A DNA stretch of 64,000 nucleotides from Methylomonas methanica MC09 (GCF_000214665.1 NC_015572.1:3534001-3598000), one strand, 5' to 3'. Positions 34,100 to 43,652 are shown, counted from the stretch's first letter. Program-made: numbers and translations. The notes: a model not told the origin generated them from the letters alone.

Positions 34100-34267
34100 G
34101 ATTCGTTCCAATTTTGGGGCCGATACTCCACCCATCTTTTCGATACGCACGGCCGTTATTCAGACACATATTTTTGAACTTGGCCCAATACTAACCTCAA
34201 CCGTCCCGATAAATAAACAATAAAATGCACGAGGTATTAAGTTCCTCCGCAAACCGCCGTCGACCTA

Positions 34268-35821
34268 TCAGCCACGATACTTGCGGGCGTCCAGTTGATA
34301 TTTCTTCAGTTTTCCGTAAATCGCTCGCGGGGTTAATTCCATTGCCGCCGCCACTTGTTTGATGTCGCCTTTATAAGTTTGCAGCGCTTGGCTTAAAAAA
34401 CTCCGCTCGGCTTCCGCCAAGGTCTGTTGTTTAAAGGCGTTCCAATCCGTGACGGCATCAGGCTGATGCTTGCGGTCCAAGTCAAGATGAATCAACTCGT
34501 TGCCTTTACAAAACAATACGCTACGCTCCAGGGTGTTTTCCAACTCGCGTACATTACCGGGCCAATGATAGGCGCGAATCCGCCCCATCACGTCCCGGCT
34601 TACCGTCTCGACGTTTTTGCCGTACTTATCGTGCAGACGCTTCAAAATCAGCTGTACCAAATGCGGCAAATCCTCCGGACGCTGCGCCAAGGGCGGAATC
34701 CATAAGCGCACCACGTTCAAACGGTAAAACAGATCCTTTCGGAACAAACCCTGTTCGACATGCTGTTCCAGTTGCCGGTTACTGGCGGCGATGATGCGCA
34801 CGTCCACGCTCAAGGTATGCTTGCCGCCGACGCGTTCCATTTCGCCTTCCTGCAACACCCGCAACAAGCCGGTCTGCGCGGCGGGCGACAAGGTATCCAC
34901 CTCGTCCAGAAACAAAGTGCCGCCTTCGGCCCGTTCGAAAAAACCCTGATGCACTTCCACCGCGCCGGTAAACGCGCCCTTCTCATGCCCGAACAAGGCG
35001 CTTTCGATCAGGCTCTCCGGTATGGTGCCGCAATTGATGGCGATAAACGGCTTGTGGCCGCGTTCGCTCATGGCATGTACCGCACGGGCAATCAGTTCCT
35101 TGCCCACCCCGGTCTCGCCGCTGATTAGCACCGTGGCCCGGGTCGGCGCCACCACTTCCACGTGTTGCAACACTTTTTGCATGGCCGGCGATTTGGCGAT
35201 AATCACCGGCGCCGGCTTGACGGCATGCTGCTTGGGTTTGCTCCACCAGACGTTGCGCATGCGTTCTTCTATTAAGGAGTGCAAAGCCAGCATCTCTTTT
35301 TTAGCATCCGGCTGATCCTGCCGGCGGTATTCCAAACCCGGCTTACCTTCGGCAGCGTTGCAGTCGGTGTGAATACACACTTCACAACCGCCATGCTGGC
35401 GGGCGATACTTTTTTTGATCTCCACCTTGGCGTAGCCGAAGTTACGGGCGGCGATGCCGCCGAACACGCTGGATGTCATGCGACACAGCTCTGGAAAATT
35501 GGATACGCCATCCCCGAACGGGCAACGGCTGTTCACTACGGTAATGGTGCTGTTTTCCACCGAGGCCAGGGAAAAATTGCCGCCAATCCGGTTCTTCAAC
35601 CCCAGGATCAAATCGATATAGCTTTCCCTGTCCAATTCAAGCTGTTTACCGTATTCGTCACGGTAGGTCTGTTCGAAATATTGCCCGGCACTTTTGGCGA
35701 TCCTTTCGATCAAGGATTCGCAATAACCGTCGCCTTCCTGTTCGCAAGCGTGCATTAATTCCATGATGAAGGTTTGCAGGAAAAATACCGGGGAAATCTG
35801 GGAGAAATCGTGCTCGTTCAT
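34268..35821 (-). CDS. Sigma-54-dependent transcriptional activator with Cys-rich sensor domain
   Basis: A 517-residue bacterial enhancer-binding protein. The N-terminal 200 residues are a sensor with conserved cysteines (SRCPFGDG, ELCRMTSSVF and GGCEVCIHTDC), resembling V4R-like or metal/heme-binding inputs. The AAA+ domain follows: Walker A GETGVGKELIARAVH, the sigma-54 contact loop GAFTGA, GGTLFLDEVDTL as Walker B, and the R-finger region. The C-terminal Fis-type HTH is KGDIKQVAAAMELTPRAIYG. It would activate a sigma-54 promoter in response to a ligand or redox signal. ATG 35821. The target is unknown; neither neighbour shows an obvious -24/-12 promoter. Confidence 0.9.
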   Translation of the reverse strand: MNEHDFSQISPVFFLQTFIMELMHACEQEGDGYCESLIERIAKSAGQYFEQTYRDEYGKQLELDRESYIDLILGLKNRIGGNFSLASVENSTITVVNSRCPFGDGVSNFPELCRMTSSVFGGIAARNFGYAKVEIKKSIARQHGGCEVCIHTDCNAAEGKPGLEYRRQDQPDAKKEMLALHSLIEERMRNVWWSKPKQHAVKPAPVIIAKSPAMQKVLQHVEVVAPTRATVLISGETGVGKELIARAVHAMSERGHKPFIAINCGTIPESLIESALFGHEKGAFTGAVEVHQGFFERAEGGTLFLDEVDTLSPAAQTGLLRVLQEGEMERVGGKHTLSVDVRIIAASNRQLEQHVEQGLFRKDLFYRLNVVRLWIPPLAQRPEDLPHLVQLILKRLHDKYGKNVETVSRDVMGRIRAYHWPGNVRELENTLERSVLFCKGNELIHLDLDRKHQPDAVTDWNAFKQQTLAEAERSFLSQALQTYKGDIKQVAAAMELTPRAIYGKLKKYQLDARKYRG

Positions 35822-36041
35822 GGGGTATTTTTTTGAAATTAAATTTCACTTATTGAAACACATCTTCCATTAATACCCAAGCCGTTAAGTTCGCCCCCCT
35901 GATTTTAAAGGGAAAATCCCGTCCTTACAGGTTGGCCTCGGATATGCATTAAAAATAGCCAGAGGCGGCCAAGCATAAGCCAGCCTCCCATACCGCCGCA
36001 CCAGACGGCGGATATACAAACAACAACACTGGAGACCTTTC

Positions 36042-36692
36042 ATGAGCGATAAACCACCTTTAAATCCGCATCCCCTTAGCGAATATGTAGCCTGGGCCGG
36101 CAACCGCAACCGCGAACCTATTTTGGGCGTGTTGAAAGAGAAGCTGCCCAAACAAAAAGGCCGGGTGCTGGAAATGGCCAGCGGTAGCGGCATGCATATC
36201 AATTTCTTTGCTTCGCACTTCGACCACTTACACTTTCATCCTACTGATAGAGATAAGGAAGTGTTCGACAATATCAAAAAACTGACTTCGGATCATGCCA
36301 ACGACAATATCGCCGACCCGGTACACCTGGATTTAACCGAACCGGACAGTTGGTTCAACCCCGGCGACAAAAACAGTTTCGACGCCATTTTTTGCATCAA
36401 CATTTTCCAGGTGGCGCCGATTACCATTGCCGACGGCATGATGGAGTGCGCGGCACATCTATTGAACGATGACGGCATTTTATTGATCTACGGGCCATTC
36501 AGAGTGGAAGGCCGCTTCACCACCGAATCCAACGAAGAATTTCACAAAACTCTGTCGTCGTACTCGGTGCCGGAATGGGGCCTAAAGGATGTGGCAGACT
36601 TGAAAAAAGCCGCCGCCAACCACGGTATGGTATTAAAAGAAATCATCGATATGCCGGCCAATAACTTCGCTTTAATTTTCGGCCGCGGCTGA
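36042..36692 (+). CDS. DUF938 SAM-dependent methyltransferase-like protein
   Basis: A 216-residue class I methyltransferase-fold protein of the DUF938 family. SAM-binding motif I is [15 protein letters not shown], with the acidic motif II near [11 protein letters not shown] and motif [16 protein letters not shown]. The N-terminus ([20 protein letters not shown]) is characteristic of DUF938. The substrate is not known. It is the first of five closely packed + strand genes (gap of 10 bp to the carbonic anhydrase gene). ATG 36042 fits the family start. Confidence 0.9.
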   Translation: MSDKPPLNPHPLSEYVAWAGNRNREPILGVLKEKLPKQKGRVLEMASGSGMHINFFASHFDHLHFHPTDRDKEVFDNIKKLTSDHANDNIADPVHLDLTEPDSWFNPGDKNSFDAIFCINIFQVAPITIADGMMECAAHLLNDDGILLIYGPFRVEGRFTTESNEEFHKTLSSYSVPEWGLKDVADLKKAAANHGMVLKEIIDMPANNFALIFGRG

Positions 36693-36702
36693 GGCGAACA
36701 GC

Positions 36703-37281
36703 ATGAGCAAAATACTGAACGAAGTTTTACACGCCAACCGCAACTACCGCGCGGACTTTGACAAAGGCGACTTACCGATGCCGCCCGGCCGGCGGTTTGC
36801 CATTTTGACCTGCATGGACGCGCGCCTGGACCCGGCCAAATATGCCGGCCTGTCCGAAGGCGACGCGCATGTGATTCGCAACGCCGGCGGCCGTGCCAGC
36901 GACGACGCCATCCGCTCATTGGTGATTTCCTACAAACTGCTCGGCACTCGCGAATGGTTTGTGATTCACCACACCGACTGCGGCATGGAAACCTTCACCA
37001 ACGAAATCATGAGCGATTTGTTAAGCAAAAGCCTGAAGACCGCCAGTATAGACAGCAGCGGCTGGCATGACAGCTGCGAAGGCCCGGGTTCTACGGACGG
37101 TAAATTTATCAACTGGCTCACTATCAAAGATCAAGCAGAGAGTGTCACCGAAGATGTGGTACGAATTAAATCTCATCCGCTGGTACCGGCGGATATTCCG
37201 GTCTACGGATTTATTTATGATGTTAAATCCGGCCAACTTATTGAAGTACCTTCGGCCACGGCGGCCGGGCGCGTCGAGTAA
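36703..37281 (+). CDS. Beta-class carbonic anhydrase
   Basis: A 192-residue Zn enzyme that interconverts CO2 and bicarbonate. Zn ligands and the catalytic dyad are visible: Cys and Asp-Arg in [10 protein letters not shown], and His-x2-Cys in [12 protein letters not shown]; the [11 protein letters not shown] loop is also conserved. The length fits a compact beta-CA. It may supply bicarbonate for the PEP carboxylase elsewhere in the window or handle CO2 from C1 oxidation; that is inference. Its stop overlaps the next start (TAATG). Confidence 0.94.
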   Translation: MSKILNEVLHANRNYRADFDKGDLPMPPGRRFAILTCMDARLDPAKYAGLSEGDAHVIRNAGGRASDDAIRSLVISYKLLGTREWFVIHHTDCGMETFTNEIMSDLLSKSLKTASIDSSGWHDSCEGPGSTDGKFINWLTIKDQAESVTEDVVRIKSHPLVPADIPVYGFIYDVKSGQLIEVPSATAAGRVE

Positions 37282-38015
37282 TGGCCAGGCCAAAAGCGGC
37301 ACTGGTACTGGGCGTGGGGCCGGTTTCGGGTCTGGGCTCGGCGCTGGCAAAGCGTTTCGCCACCGCCGGTTTGCAGGTATTTATTGCTGGCCGCAGTCCA
37401 TCGAAACTGGCTTTAGTGGCGCAAGCCATTACCGGGCAAGGCGGCGCGGCCACCCCTGTCATTGCTGATGCGACCCTGGAAACCGACGTCGTGCGTTTGC
37501 TGGCAACGGTGGCGGAAGCCGGCTTCGATCTGGAGATTGCCGCCTACAATGTAGACAGCAATATTCCGGCGCCGTTACTGGAAACCGATCTGGAAACCTT
37601 TACCAAACTGTGGCAACAAAACAGCCTGGGGGCATTTTTGTTTGGCCGGGAAGCGATCAAACACATGTTGCCACGGCAACGTGGTACATTGATTTTCACC
37701 GGTGCCACCGCCTCCTTGCGCGCTAAACCGCCCTTTACCGCGTTTGCGGCAGCCAAAGCCGGGGTACGCGCCTTGGCGCAAGGCATGGCGAGGGAATTCG
37801 GCCCGCAAGGCATCCACGTGGTACATGCCGTCATTGATGGCGTCATTGACGGCGACCGGGCACGCAACCAATTTCCAAAGTTTGTGGAAGCCAAAGGCCA
37901 GGACGGTTTGCTACAGGCTTCGGCCATTGCCGAAACCTACTGGCAGCTGCATTGTCAGCATCCGAGCGCCTGGACTCACGAAATCGATCTACGCCCCTTT
38001 AAGGAGGCTTTTTGA
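37281..38015 (+). CDS. Short-chain dehydrogenase/reductase
   Basis: A 244-residue NAD(P)-dependent oxidoreductase. The Rossmann entry is LVLGVGPVSGLGSALAKRF, with an N-terminal Gly motif that departs from TGxxxGxG (GVGPVSGLG). The usual catalytic Tyr-x3-Lys appears as FAAAKAG (PFTAFAAAKAGVRALAQG), with Phe in place of Tyr, so the reaction may differ from classical SDRs. The substrate is unknown. ATG 37281 shares its A with the upstream stop; the stop is shared with the next ATG (TGATG). Confidence 0.86.
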   Translation: MARPKAALVLGVGPVSGLGSALAKRFATAGLQVFIAGRSPSKLALVAQAITGQGGAATPVIADATLETDVVRLLATVAEAGFDLEIAAYNVDSNIPAPLLETDLETFTKLWQQNSLGAFLFGREAIKHMLPRQRGTLIFTGATASLRAKPPFTAFAAAKAGVRALAQGMAREFGPQGIHVVHAVIDGVIDGDRARNQFPKFVEAKGQDGLLQASAIAETYWQLHCQHPSAWTHEIDLRPFKEAF

Positions 38016-38626
38016 TGACTACCGACACACCCAACTGGCGGCTGGAAGGCCGCTACTTTGAAACCTGTAATTGCGAAACGGCCTGTCCCTGTGTCTGGCT
38101 GCAACCGCCGAGCGAGGGCGAATGCAAATTGTTGGTGGCTTGGCATATCGAGAAGGGCCATTTAGACGGCGTACGCCTGGACGATTTGAACGTTGCCCTG
38201 GCTTGCCATGCACCGGACAACATGATCAAAGGCGGCTGGAGCGCCGGCCTATATATAGATAATCAAGCCGACCAGACACAAACTGCGGCCATACAGCGCA
38301 TATTTACCGGTCAGGTAGGCGGGCATTTAAGTGTGTTGCTGGGATTCGTCGGCGACGTGTGGGGCATCAAGCAGGTGGCGATGAGCTACCAGGAAGACGG
38401 CGACAGCCGCCGCTTACTGATTCCCGGCATCGCCGAGGCGGAAATTCAAAGCATAAAAGGCATAACCGGCGGCGACGCCATGATACGCAACCCGCCTTTG
38501 TGCGTAGTAACCAGCCGTCCGTCCATAGTCGCCAAATCCAAACAGCTCAATTACCGGGATTATGGCCAGGAATGGGCGTTTTCCGAGCGCAACGGTTACC
38601 ACTCGGCATTTACTTACCAGCCTTAA
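38015..38626 (+). CDS. DUF1326 family protein
   Basis: A 203-residue soluble protein of the DUF1326 family, recognised by the Cys-rich start YFETCNCETACPCVW and by GQVGGHLSVLLGF. The CNCxxACPC cluster is likely to bind metal, possibly copper. Family members usually sit next to a DUF2182 membrane protein, as here (3-bp gap). ATG 38015 has AAGGAGG 7 nt upstream, so the extra TTG before it is not used. Role unknown; metal handling is a reasonable guess. Confidence 0.88.
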   Translation: MTTDTPNWRLEGRYFETCNCETACPCVWLQPPSEGECKLLVAWHIEKGHLDGVRLDDLNVALACHAPDNMIKGGWSAGLYIDNQADQTQTAAIQRIFTGQVGGHLSVLLGFVGDVWGIKQVAMSYQEDGDSRRLLIPGIAEAEIQSIKGITGGDAMIRNPPLCVVTSRPSIVAKSKQLNYRDYGQEWAFSERNGYHSAFTYQP

Positions 38627-38629
38627 CGC

Positions 38630-39367
38630 ATGCCCATCAAACTAGCGCTGCCGCTTGGCGGCGCCATTGCCGCCGCTTGGGGGTTCCTGATCTATCAAGC
38701 CCGGCAAATGACGCATCTGCCCATGGCGGACATGTGGATGCCGCCCAGCGAATTGTCACAATGGCTACCCGGCGATTTTGCCTGGGTATTTGCCATGTGG
38801 GCCGTGATGATGGCCGCCATGATGCTGCCGTCGATTTTGCCGATGTTGGCCGCCTTCAGCCGTTATTGCCAACGCGATGCCAATGCCGACCCTTGGTTAA
38901 GCTTATGGTTCAGCGGCGGCTATTTAGCGGTGTGGATTGCTTTCAGCGTGGCGTTGACCGGTCTGCAATGGCTGTTTCACGGTCTGCACTGGCTGTCGCC
39001 GATGATGGAAAACCGCCAGCCTTATCTGGCTGCAGGAATTTTATTCACCGCCGGTGTTTACCAGTTCACCCCCTTTAAGAACGCCTGTCTACAACATTGC
39101 CGCACGCCGCTGGGTTTTCTGCTGCACGCTTGGCGGCCCGGCTCTGTCGGTGCATTGCGCATGGGCGTTCATCACGGCACCACCTGCCTGGGCTGCTGCT
39201 GGGCGCAGATGTTGATCATGTTTGCGGTGGGGGTGATGAACCTGACCGGCATGCTGCTGATCACCCTGCTGGTGTTTTTGGAAAAATGGCCACCTATCGA
39301 CAGCAAAAAACTCAGTTATATCAGCGGGAGTTTATTTTTGCTTTGGGGAGGCGTTTGTTTATTTTAA
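38630..39367 (+). CDS. DUF2182 membrane protein
   Basis: A 245-residue integral membrane protein with about 6 helices. The family signature MWAVMMAAMMLPSILPM, rich in Met, is visible near residue 60, and a Cys/His-rich loop HHGTTCLGCCWAQMLIMF near residue 180 suggests metal binding. It is the partner of the preceding DUF1326 protein in many genomes. Metal (possibly copper) insertion or transport is suspected but unproven. Confidence 0.88.
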   Translation: MPIKLALPLGGAIAAAWGFLIYQARQMTHLPMADMWMPPSELSQWLPGDFAWVFAMWAVMMAAMMLPSILPMLAAFSRYCQRDANADPWLSLWFSGGYLAVWIAFSVALTGLQWLFHGLHWLSPMMENRQPYLAAGILFTAGVYQFTPFKNACLQHCRTPLGFLLHAWRPGSVGALRMGVHHGTTCLGCCWAQMLIMFAVGVMNLTGMLLITLLVFLEKWPPIDSKKLSYISGSLFLLWGGVCLF

Positions 39368-39391
39368 GCAGAGCGCCAAATCAACTCTGGT

Positions 39392-39904
39392 TTATACCTG
39401 ACCGTCTTGGTTTCTTGTTAGCGCTAAACCGCTAAAGAGGTCCCTGACTCCCCAACCAAAAACCCCGATACCCAGAAATGTAAGTATCCAAGACCGTACC
39501 CCATATTCAACGCAAATAAAGATAGACGGCGAGTGTGACCATTCGATGAGTACAGGAATCAACAGAGCGACATAGGCCCCACCCATCATGCTCAATATCA
39601 AGTGGGTTATCCGTTCCACTGGGCTCAAAATTCTGGTTTTATCTTCAATCACAAAATCCCAAGCGGTAAGAACGATCTCAATAACAATTACGCTGAATAA
39701 CACCCACGCCCAAATTCCATTCCAATTGAACCACGCTAACCCAAGAAATATCAGGGCGTAGAATAATTCTCGTACCCCATGAATTTTTTGTTCTATCGCC
39801 GCCGTTGACTTTGTCGGAAGCCTTTCTTTCCACTCATGATTCCACAACACATCGAATCCTCCCAGAAAACCTTGAAATATCAATATGTAAACGACTACAT
39901 CCAT
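39392..39904 (-). CDS. Membrane protein of unknown function
   Basis: A 170-residue protein with about five hydrophobic helices (VVYILIFQGFLGGFDVLW, FYALIFLGLAWFNWNGIW, ITHLILSMMGGAYVALLIP and a C-terminal pair). The conserved-looking polar motif DVLWNHEWKERLP follows the first helix. I do not recognise a named family. ATG 39904. It ends 25 bp from the convergent DUF2182 gene, and the broken cupin gene lies directly upstream. Confidence 0.72.
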   Translation of the reverse strand: MDVVVYILIFQGFLGGFDVLWNHEWKERLPTKSTAAIEQKIHGVRELFYALIFLGLAWFNWNGIWAWVLFSVIVIEIVLTAWDFVIEDKTRILSPVERITHLILSMMGGAYVALLIPVLIEWSHSPSIFICVEYGVRSWILTFLGIGVFGWGVRDLFSGLALTRNQDGQV

Positions 39905-39941
39905 TGGTTATTCCTATTATTTTCAGCTTTTTATGAAACTG

Positions 39942-40321
39942 TTAAGCCGCAGTGCTGCCCGTGATTCTGTTAGGAAACGATATCGCCAGAACGACGCAAC
40001 CCACATCCGTTGAGAAAGGCCCATGCAATTCGCCGGGAGGCCGGCTGACATAGTGACCCGTCTCCAACCAGAGCTCGAATGCGTGATCGTAAAGCCGGCC
40101 GCTGACAATGAACACTCCTCGGGATACGAGTGAGATTTGCTCCCAGATGACGTGGTATCGGCATACGGGAAAAAGCGAGTCAATCTTGTGTATTCGCCAG
40201 TGGTGACATCGATACTCGGCGTCAGCTCCTCGACCATGCCTTCCAGGCCTTGCACTGATTTCCAGCGCTGGCCGTTTGCCGGATTCAATGGATTCCAATA
40301 AATCTCTGTTGATTTTGCCAT
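39942..40321 (-). pseudogene. Frameshifted ChrR-like cupin
   Basis: Residues MAKSTEIYWNPLNP... to FFPYADTTS read in one frame from ATG 40321. The natural continuation WEQISLVSRGVFIVSGRLYD... ELWLETGHYVSRPPGELHGP, ending at 39942, is in another frame. A single-base change near 40155-40165 (around TCATCTGGGAG on the minus strand) would restore one cupin of about 126 residues with the usual PPGxxHxP motif and a final GCVVLAI. It is either a recent mutation or a sequencing error. Confidence 0.7.
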
Positions 40322-40408
40322 ACGCCGCAATCGAAAAACTCAAAAGACTATCATTAACTTAAACCCTCAGCGGACCGAATACAAAAACTGGAAGTCGACT
40401 GTGATAGA

Positions 40409-41164
40409 TCAGCAATTATGCGGCCGGGCCGGAACGGCATAAATAATACAAAACGCGGCTGCAGCGGCGGCAACATGCTTAATCGCATGCCCGCCGATGG
40501 TTCCGCCCGATACTGAAAAAATCCGGCCATCGAAATACTCCAACATCTTGGCGATAAAGTACAACCCAAAAGCCGCGGACAATAGCACGTTACTCAAGTA
40601 GCGTTCTGGAAACATAAACAATATAAACGGCATAAGCATAATCGGCAGAAACTGCACCAGCAAATAAGGCCGCAAATCGCCGCGCCCCAGCGATTCCGTC
40701 CATGACCAATAAAAAACCGAAGCAACGCCCGCTGCGACCAGTAGCCATAAACAGTAGCGGTTTTGGCTCCGCAAAACCCGCTCGCCCAGCATTAACGAAA
40801 ATAACGCCATGAAAGCCACCGTCATCGGCAACCTGTCCCACAACAGCGTATCGTTTGAAGGATTGGCGTGATAATAAGCGGAGCCGAATCCTACCAGTAA
40901 CACCCCCCAGCACATGACTCTAAAGCCCTCGGCACTCGCCGGTTGTGAAAGCCGTTCATAACGAGACAAACCGAGGCCGCCGACCACCAGAAACGGCAGA
41001 TTTGAAACCACATTCCAGAAATTGCTCAATCCGCGTAACGACCTTGGATCGGCGAACTGGTGATAGTTGGGATCCTGCGCTATCGGCTCGATAACGAACA
41101 GCGAGACCACGGCTGCTAAAGAAACCAAACCGAGTATGCCGACGCGTTTTTCGTGAGATAACAT
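40409..41164 (-). CDS. Alkaline ceramidase / CREST-superfamily membrane hydrolase-like protein
   Basis: A 251-residue protein with seven hydrophobic segments. The first loop has NYHQFADPRSLRGLSNFWN followed by VVSNLPFLVVGGLG; the conserved Ser and His of the CREST superfamily are in GSAYYHANPSNDTLLWDRLP; Asp and late His residues (IGGHAIKHVAAA) complete a possible Zn site. The family includes alkaline ceramidases and the PAQR receptors; bacterial members are amidases of unknown lipid substrates. ATG 41164. Single gene. Confidence 0.82.
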   Translation of the reverse strand: MLSHEKRVGILGLVSLAAVVSLFVIEPIAQDPNYHQFADPRSLRGLSNFWNVVSNLPFLVVGGLGLSRYERLSQPASAEGFRVMCWGVLLVGFGSAYYHANPSNDTLLWDRLPMTVAFMALFSLMLGERVLRSQNRYCLWLLVAAGVASVFYWSWTESLGRGDLRPYLLVQFLPIMLMPFILFMFPERYLSNVLLSAAFGLYFIAKMLEYFDGRIFSVSGGTIGGHAIKHVAAAAAAFCIIYAVPARPHNC

Positions 41165-41670
41165 TCCGCCTCCAATAGTGCCGATTAATCGTTTGAATTG
41201 CGTTTTATGAATTCCGGGGTTAAAAATAAAATAGAGTTATGTGTGTTCCTAGACCGAAAATATCGTGCAGAATAACAAGCGACCTGCCGTTATATTTACT
41301 TTTAACGTCGCAATGGGGAGGGGTGAAAGTCAAGTTGAGCAACCCGCGAGCCGAAGCAAAATTAGACCTAAAACCAGCACCAATACCGGCTGCATTACCT
41401 CTCTTTAAGAGCGCGCTTGGCGAGTTAAGTCTGTATTTGTCGACAAAAAAGGCATTTCGACGGATGATTATTTCAAAAAGCCTATTAACCCGTACGCAAC
41501 AGCGGTATATTCAATTGCGATTATCGCGGTGAGTAAACGCACTATACTATGCGCATCTAAAATCAGTATCACTGAAGACCATCGGTTGAGCAGATTACCT
41601 AGCTCTTAACGCTTTAATTTTATGCGCTTTTTTCTCATAAAAAACATATTTAGACTTACTCAGCCCCCAT
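41165..41670. other. Non-coding stretch of 506 bases
   Basis: Lower GC than its surroundings. A 97-codon + frame (41239-41532) has no protein character. A short stretch near 41321-41352 vaguely recalls group II intron leader text (GGGGTGAAAGTC) but no domain V or maturase is present. Nothing further seen. Confidence 0.5.
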
Positions 41671-42804
41671 TTACCAACCAATGGCAGCCGAATTAAGTTG
41701 CCCGCACGCTGCCAATACATCATCGCCCTTAGCCTCCCTTATTAAAGTCGGGATCTTGAAAGTATCTAAAACCGCTTTAAACTTTTCAACCTTATCCCAA
41801 TCCGGCGGTCTATACTGGGAGTCTGGAAATGAATTAAAAGGGATTAAGTTTATATAAGCGCTTTTCCCGGCCAATATCGCTCCCAGTTTTTCAGCATCGT
41901 CTGGAGTATCGTTAAAGTCTTTTATCAAAATATACTCATAAGTAACAAATTGCTTCTTATGCAAAGGTATTTTGTCAATAAAATCCAAAACTTCGTCTAG
42001 CGGATACTTTTTATTAATTGGAATTAGTTCGTTCCGCTTTTCTTCAAAGGGCGAATGCAACGAGAGCGCCAGGTTAACCCCGGGCGTTTCCCGGCTCCAC
42101 CTTTCAAGCCCAGGAATATAGCCGGCCGTTGACACGGTAATTTTTTGCATACCAATTGACGTGCCGTGTTGCGATAAAAAAATTTCACAGGCTTTTTTAA
42201 CGGCATCGAAATTATGTAAAGGCTCGCCTTGCCCCATAAAGACAATATTCAATATCCGCTCTTCTCCGGGCCTGTTTGTCGCCAACCAACGCCAAGCGTT
42301 TAGAAATTGCCCGACAATTTCGCTGGTCGTTAAATTTCGTTTAAAGCCTTGTTTACCGGTAAAACAAAAAGAACAATTCATTGCGCAGCCGACCTGCGAC
42401 GAAAGGCAAATGGAATATTTATTATTAAACGGAATAAGCACGGTTTCGACTTTATAACCGTCTTTAAGCTTAAACAGAAACTTTACCGCGCGATCTTTTT
42501 TCGACTGATAAACCACATCGATTTCGGGCAGAGCAAAGTCGAACTTTTGTGCAAAAAACGCTGCTGCCGATTTGGAAATTCTATCGTGACATTGCGCGAT
42601 TTCTTTTTTCTTGTAATGCCAGTTAAAAAGAACGGATGCTGTTGTGCCGTTTAAATTATTGCGGCTTGCTATTGCCTGCAGATCGGAATAGCTCAGATCA
42701 TAAAAAGATTTTTTCAAAAAGTGCCCCCTGGCATTATCAACATTTTCCAGACTCCGATTGATTTCAAATAGCACATACCGCGCTGGATTTGAAACCCGGT
42801 TCAT
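41671..42804 (-). CDS. RlmN/Cfr-family radical SAM rRNA methyltransferase-like protein
   Basis: A 377-residue radical SAM enzyme. The CxxxCxxC cluster motif is QVGCAMNCSFCFTGKQG, the SAM-binding GEP motif is VFMGQGEPLHN, and the methyl-carrying Cys of the family is in LAACGQL near the C-terminus; the other conserved Cys is expected after the cluster. RlmN methylates A2503 of 23S rRNA and some tRNAs; Cfr methylates C8 of A2503 and gives antibiotic resistance. The gene is of lower GC than its neighbours and more divergent than a housekeeping RlmN. It may be a second paralogue. ATG 42804 overlaps the upstream DUF3014 stop by 1 nt. Confidence 0.84.
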   Translation of the reverse strand: MNRVSNPARYVLFEINRSLENVDNARGHFLKKSFYDLSYSDLQAIASRNNLNGTTASVLFNWHYKKKEIAQCHDRISKSAAAFFAQKFDFALPEIDVVYQSKKDRAVKFLFKLKDGYKVETVLIPFNNKYSICLSSQVGCAMNCSFCFTGKQGFKRNLTTSEIVGQFLNAWRWLATNRPGEERILNIVFMGQGEPLHNFDAVKKACEIFLSQHGTSIGMQKITVSTAGYIPGLERWSRETPGVNLALSLHSPFEEKRNELIPINKKYPLDEVLDFIDKIPLHKKQFVTYEYILIKDFNDTPDDAEKLGAILAGKSAYINLIPFNSFPDSQYRPPDWDKVEKFKAVLDTFKIPTLIREAKGDDVLAACGQLNSAAIGW

Positions 42805-43652
42805 CACTCCTTGCTATTCACCAGCATCTCCACCAACTGCCTAACTTTATTTTGAATGATACGGGTGTTATCCGGCCCCATGCGCAGCATCTGTCGGGCG
42901 ACCGGACTCAAGGCTTCCAGCTTGGCATCGGCGTATTTGTAATACACCAGATGTTTTTTTAGAGCGATAGGCTGTTCGATGATGGGAGCGGCCAAAATTT
43001 GCGCTGCAGATTTTAAAAACAGGTCTTCCAGCGGACGCTCGGCCGGATATCCGAATTCGGCAAATACCTCCAGCAACAGGGGTTTAAATTGCCGGTAAAC
43101 CTTTGCGGCGGCCCGCACATCCATGGCATCGATGGCGGCGGCCAGCTGGTCGTAACGTTGATAGCTTTGCTTGCTGATGTATAAACCGTTGCCGGCTTTT
43201 TCCACGGCAAAGGGTTCCGCCTGCTTTAAAAAGCGCATGTGCTTTTCCAGCCATAAGCCTTGCGAAAAATCGTTGGCAATCAGCAGGTATTTCCTGATCA
43301 GCTGCTTGGTTTGCAACCATGGCGAAAGCGTTGCGGACACGCCCAGCATAGCATCGCGAAACGGCTGATCGCTGCTGGCGAGCGCCGGCAACGAAAAAGG
43401 CTGTTCCGGCAATTCGGCTTCATCCAAAGCCAGGCCATCGTCCGAATTGGCAGCACTACCAATACCTTCCGTTGCAGGGCTGTCGACTCCGGACAAATCG
43501 GGCAGCCTGAGTATTTGCGTATCCGGGGTAGCCGGCGGCTCCTGCGAGTATTGCCAATAAAACCAACCGCCCGCCGCCACTATCAGCAGTAAAATTAGGC
43601 CCGGCACGACACCGCCGGGCTTTTTATCGTCGGTTAAATCGTAACGTCCCAT
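42804..43652 (-). CDS. DUF3014 family membrane-anchored protein
   Basis: A 282-residue protein with one N-terminal transmembrane helix (VPGLILLLIVAAGGWFYWQY) after a short cytoplasmic MGRYDLTDDKKPGG, followed by a periplasmic domain typical of DUF3014 (LRLPDLSGVDSPA... RKYLLIANDFSQGLW... RPLEDLFLKSAAQIL... VYYKYADAKLEALSPVARQM). The function is unknown. ATG 43652 is chosen over an upstream in-frame start because AGAGG precedes it and the sequence before it lacks character. Co-transcribed with the RlmN-like gene; divergent from hemG. Confidence 0.85.
   Translation of the reverse strand: MGRYDLTDDKKPGGVVPGLILLLIVAAGGWFYWQYSQEPPATPDTQILRLPDLSGVDSPATEGIGSAANSDDGLALDEAELPEQPFSLPALASSDQPFRDAMLGVSATLSPWLQTKQLIRKYLLIANDFSQGLWLEKHMRFLKQAEPFAVEKAGNGLYISKQSYQRYDQLAAAIDAMDVRAAAKVYRQFKPLLLEVFAEFGYPAERPLEDLFLKSAAQILAAPIIEQPIALKKHLVYYKYADAKLEALSPVARQMLRMGPDNTRIIQNKVRQLVEMLVNSKE

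Noticed and set aside
41239..41532. Possible ORF and a GGGGTGAAAGTC stretch reminiscent of group II introns
   Set aside because: No maturase, domain V or intron boundary; the ORF has no recognisable features.
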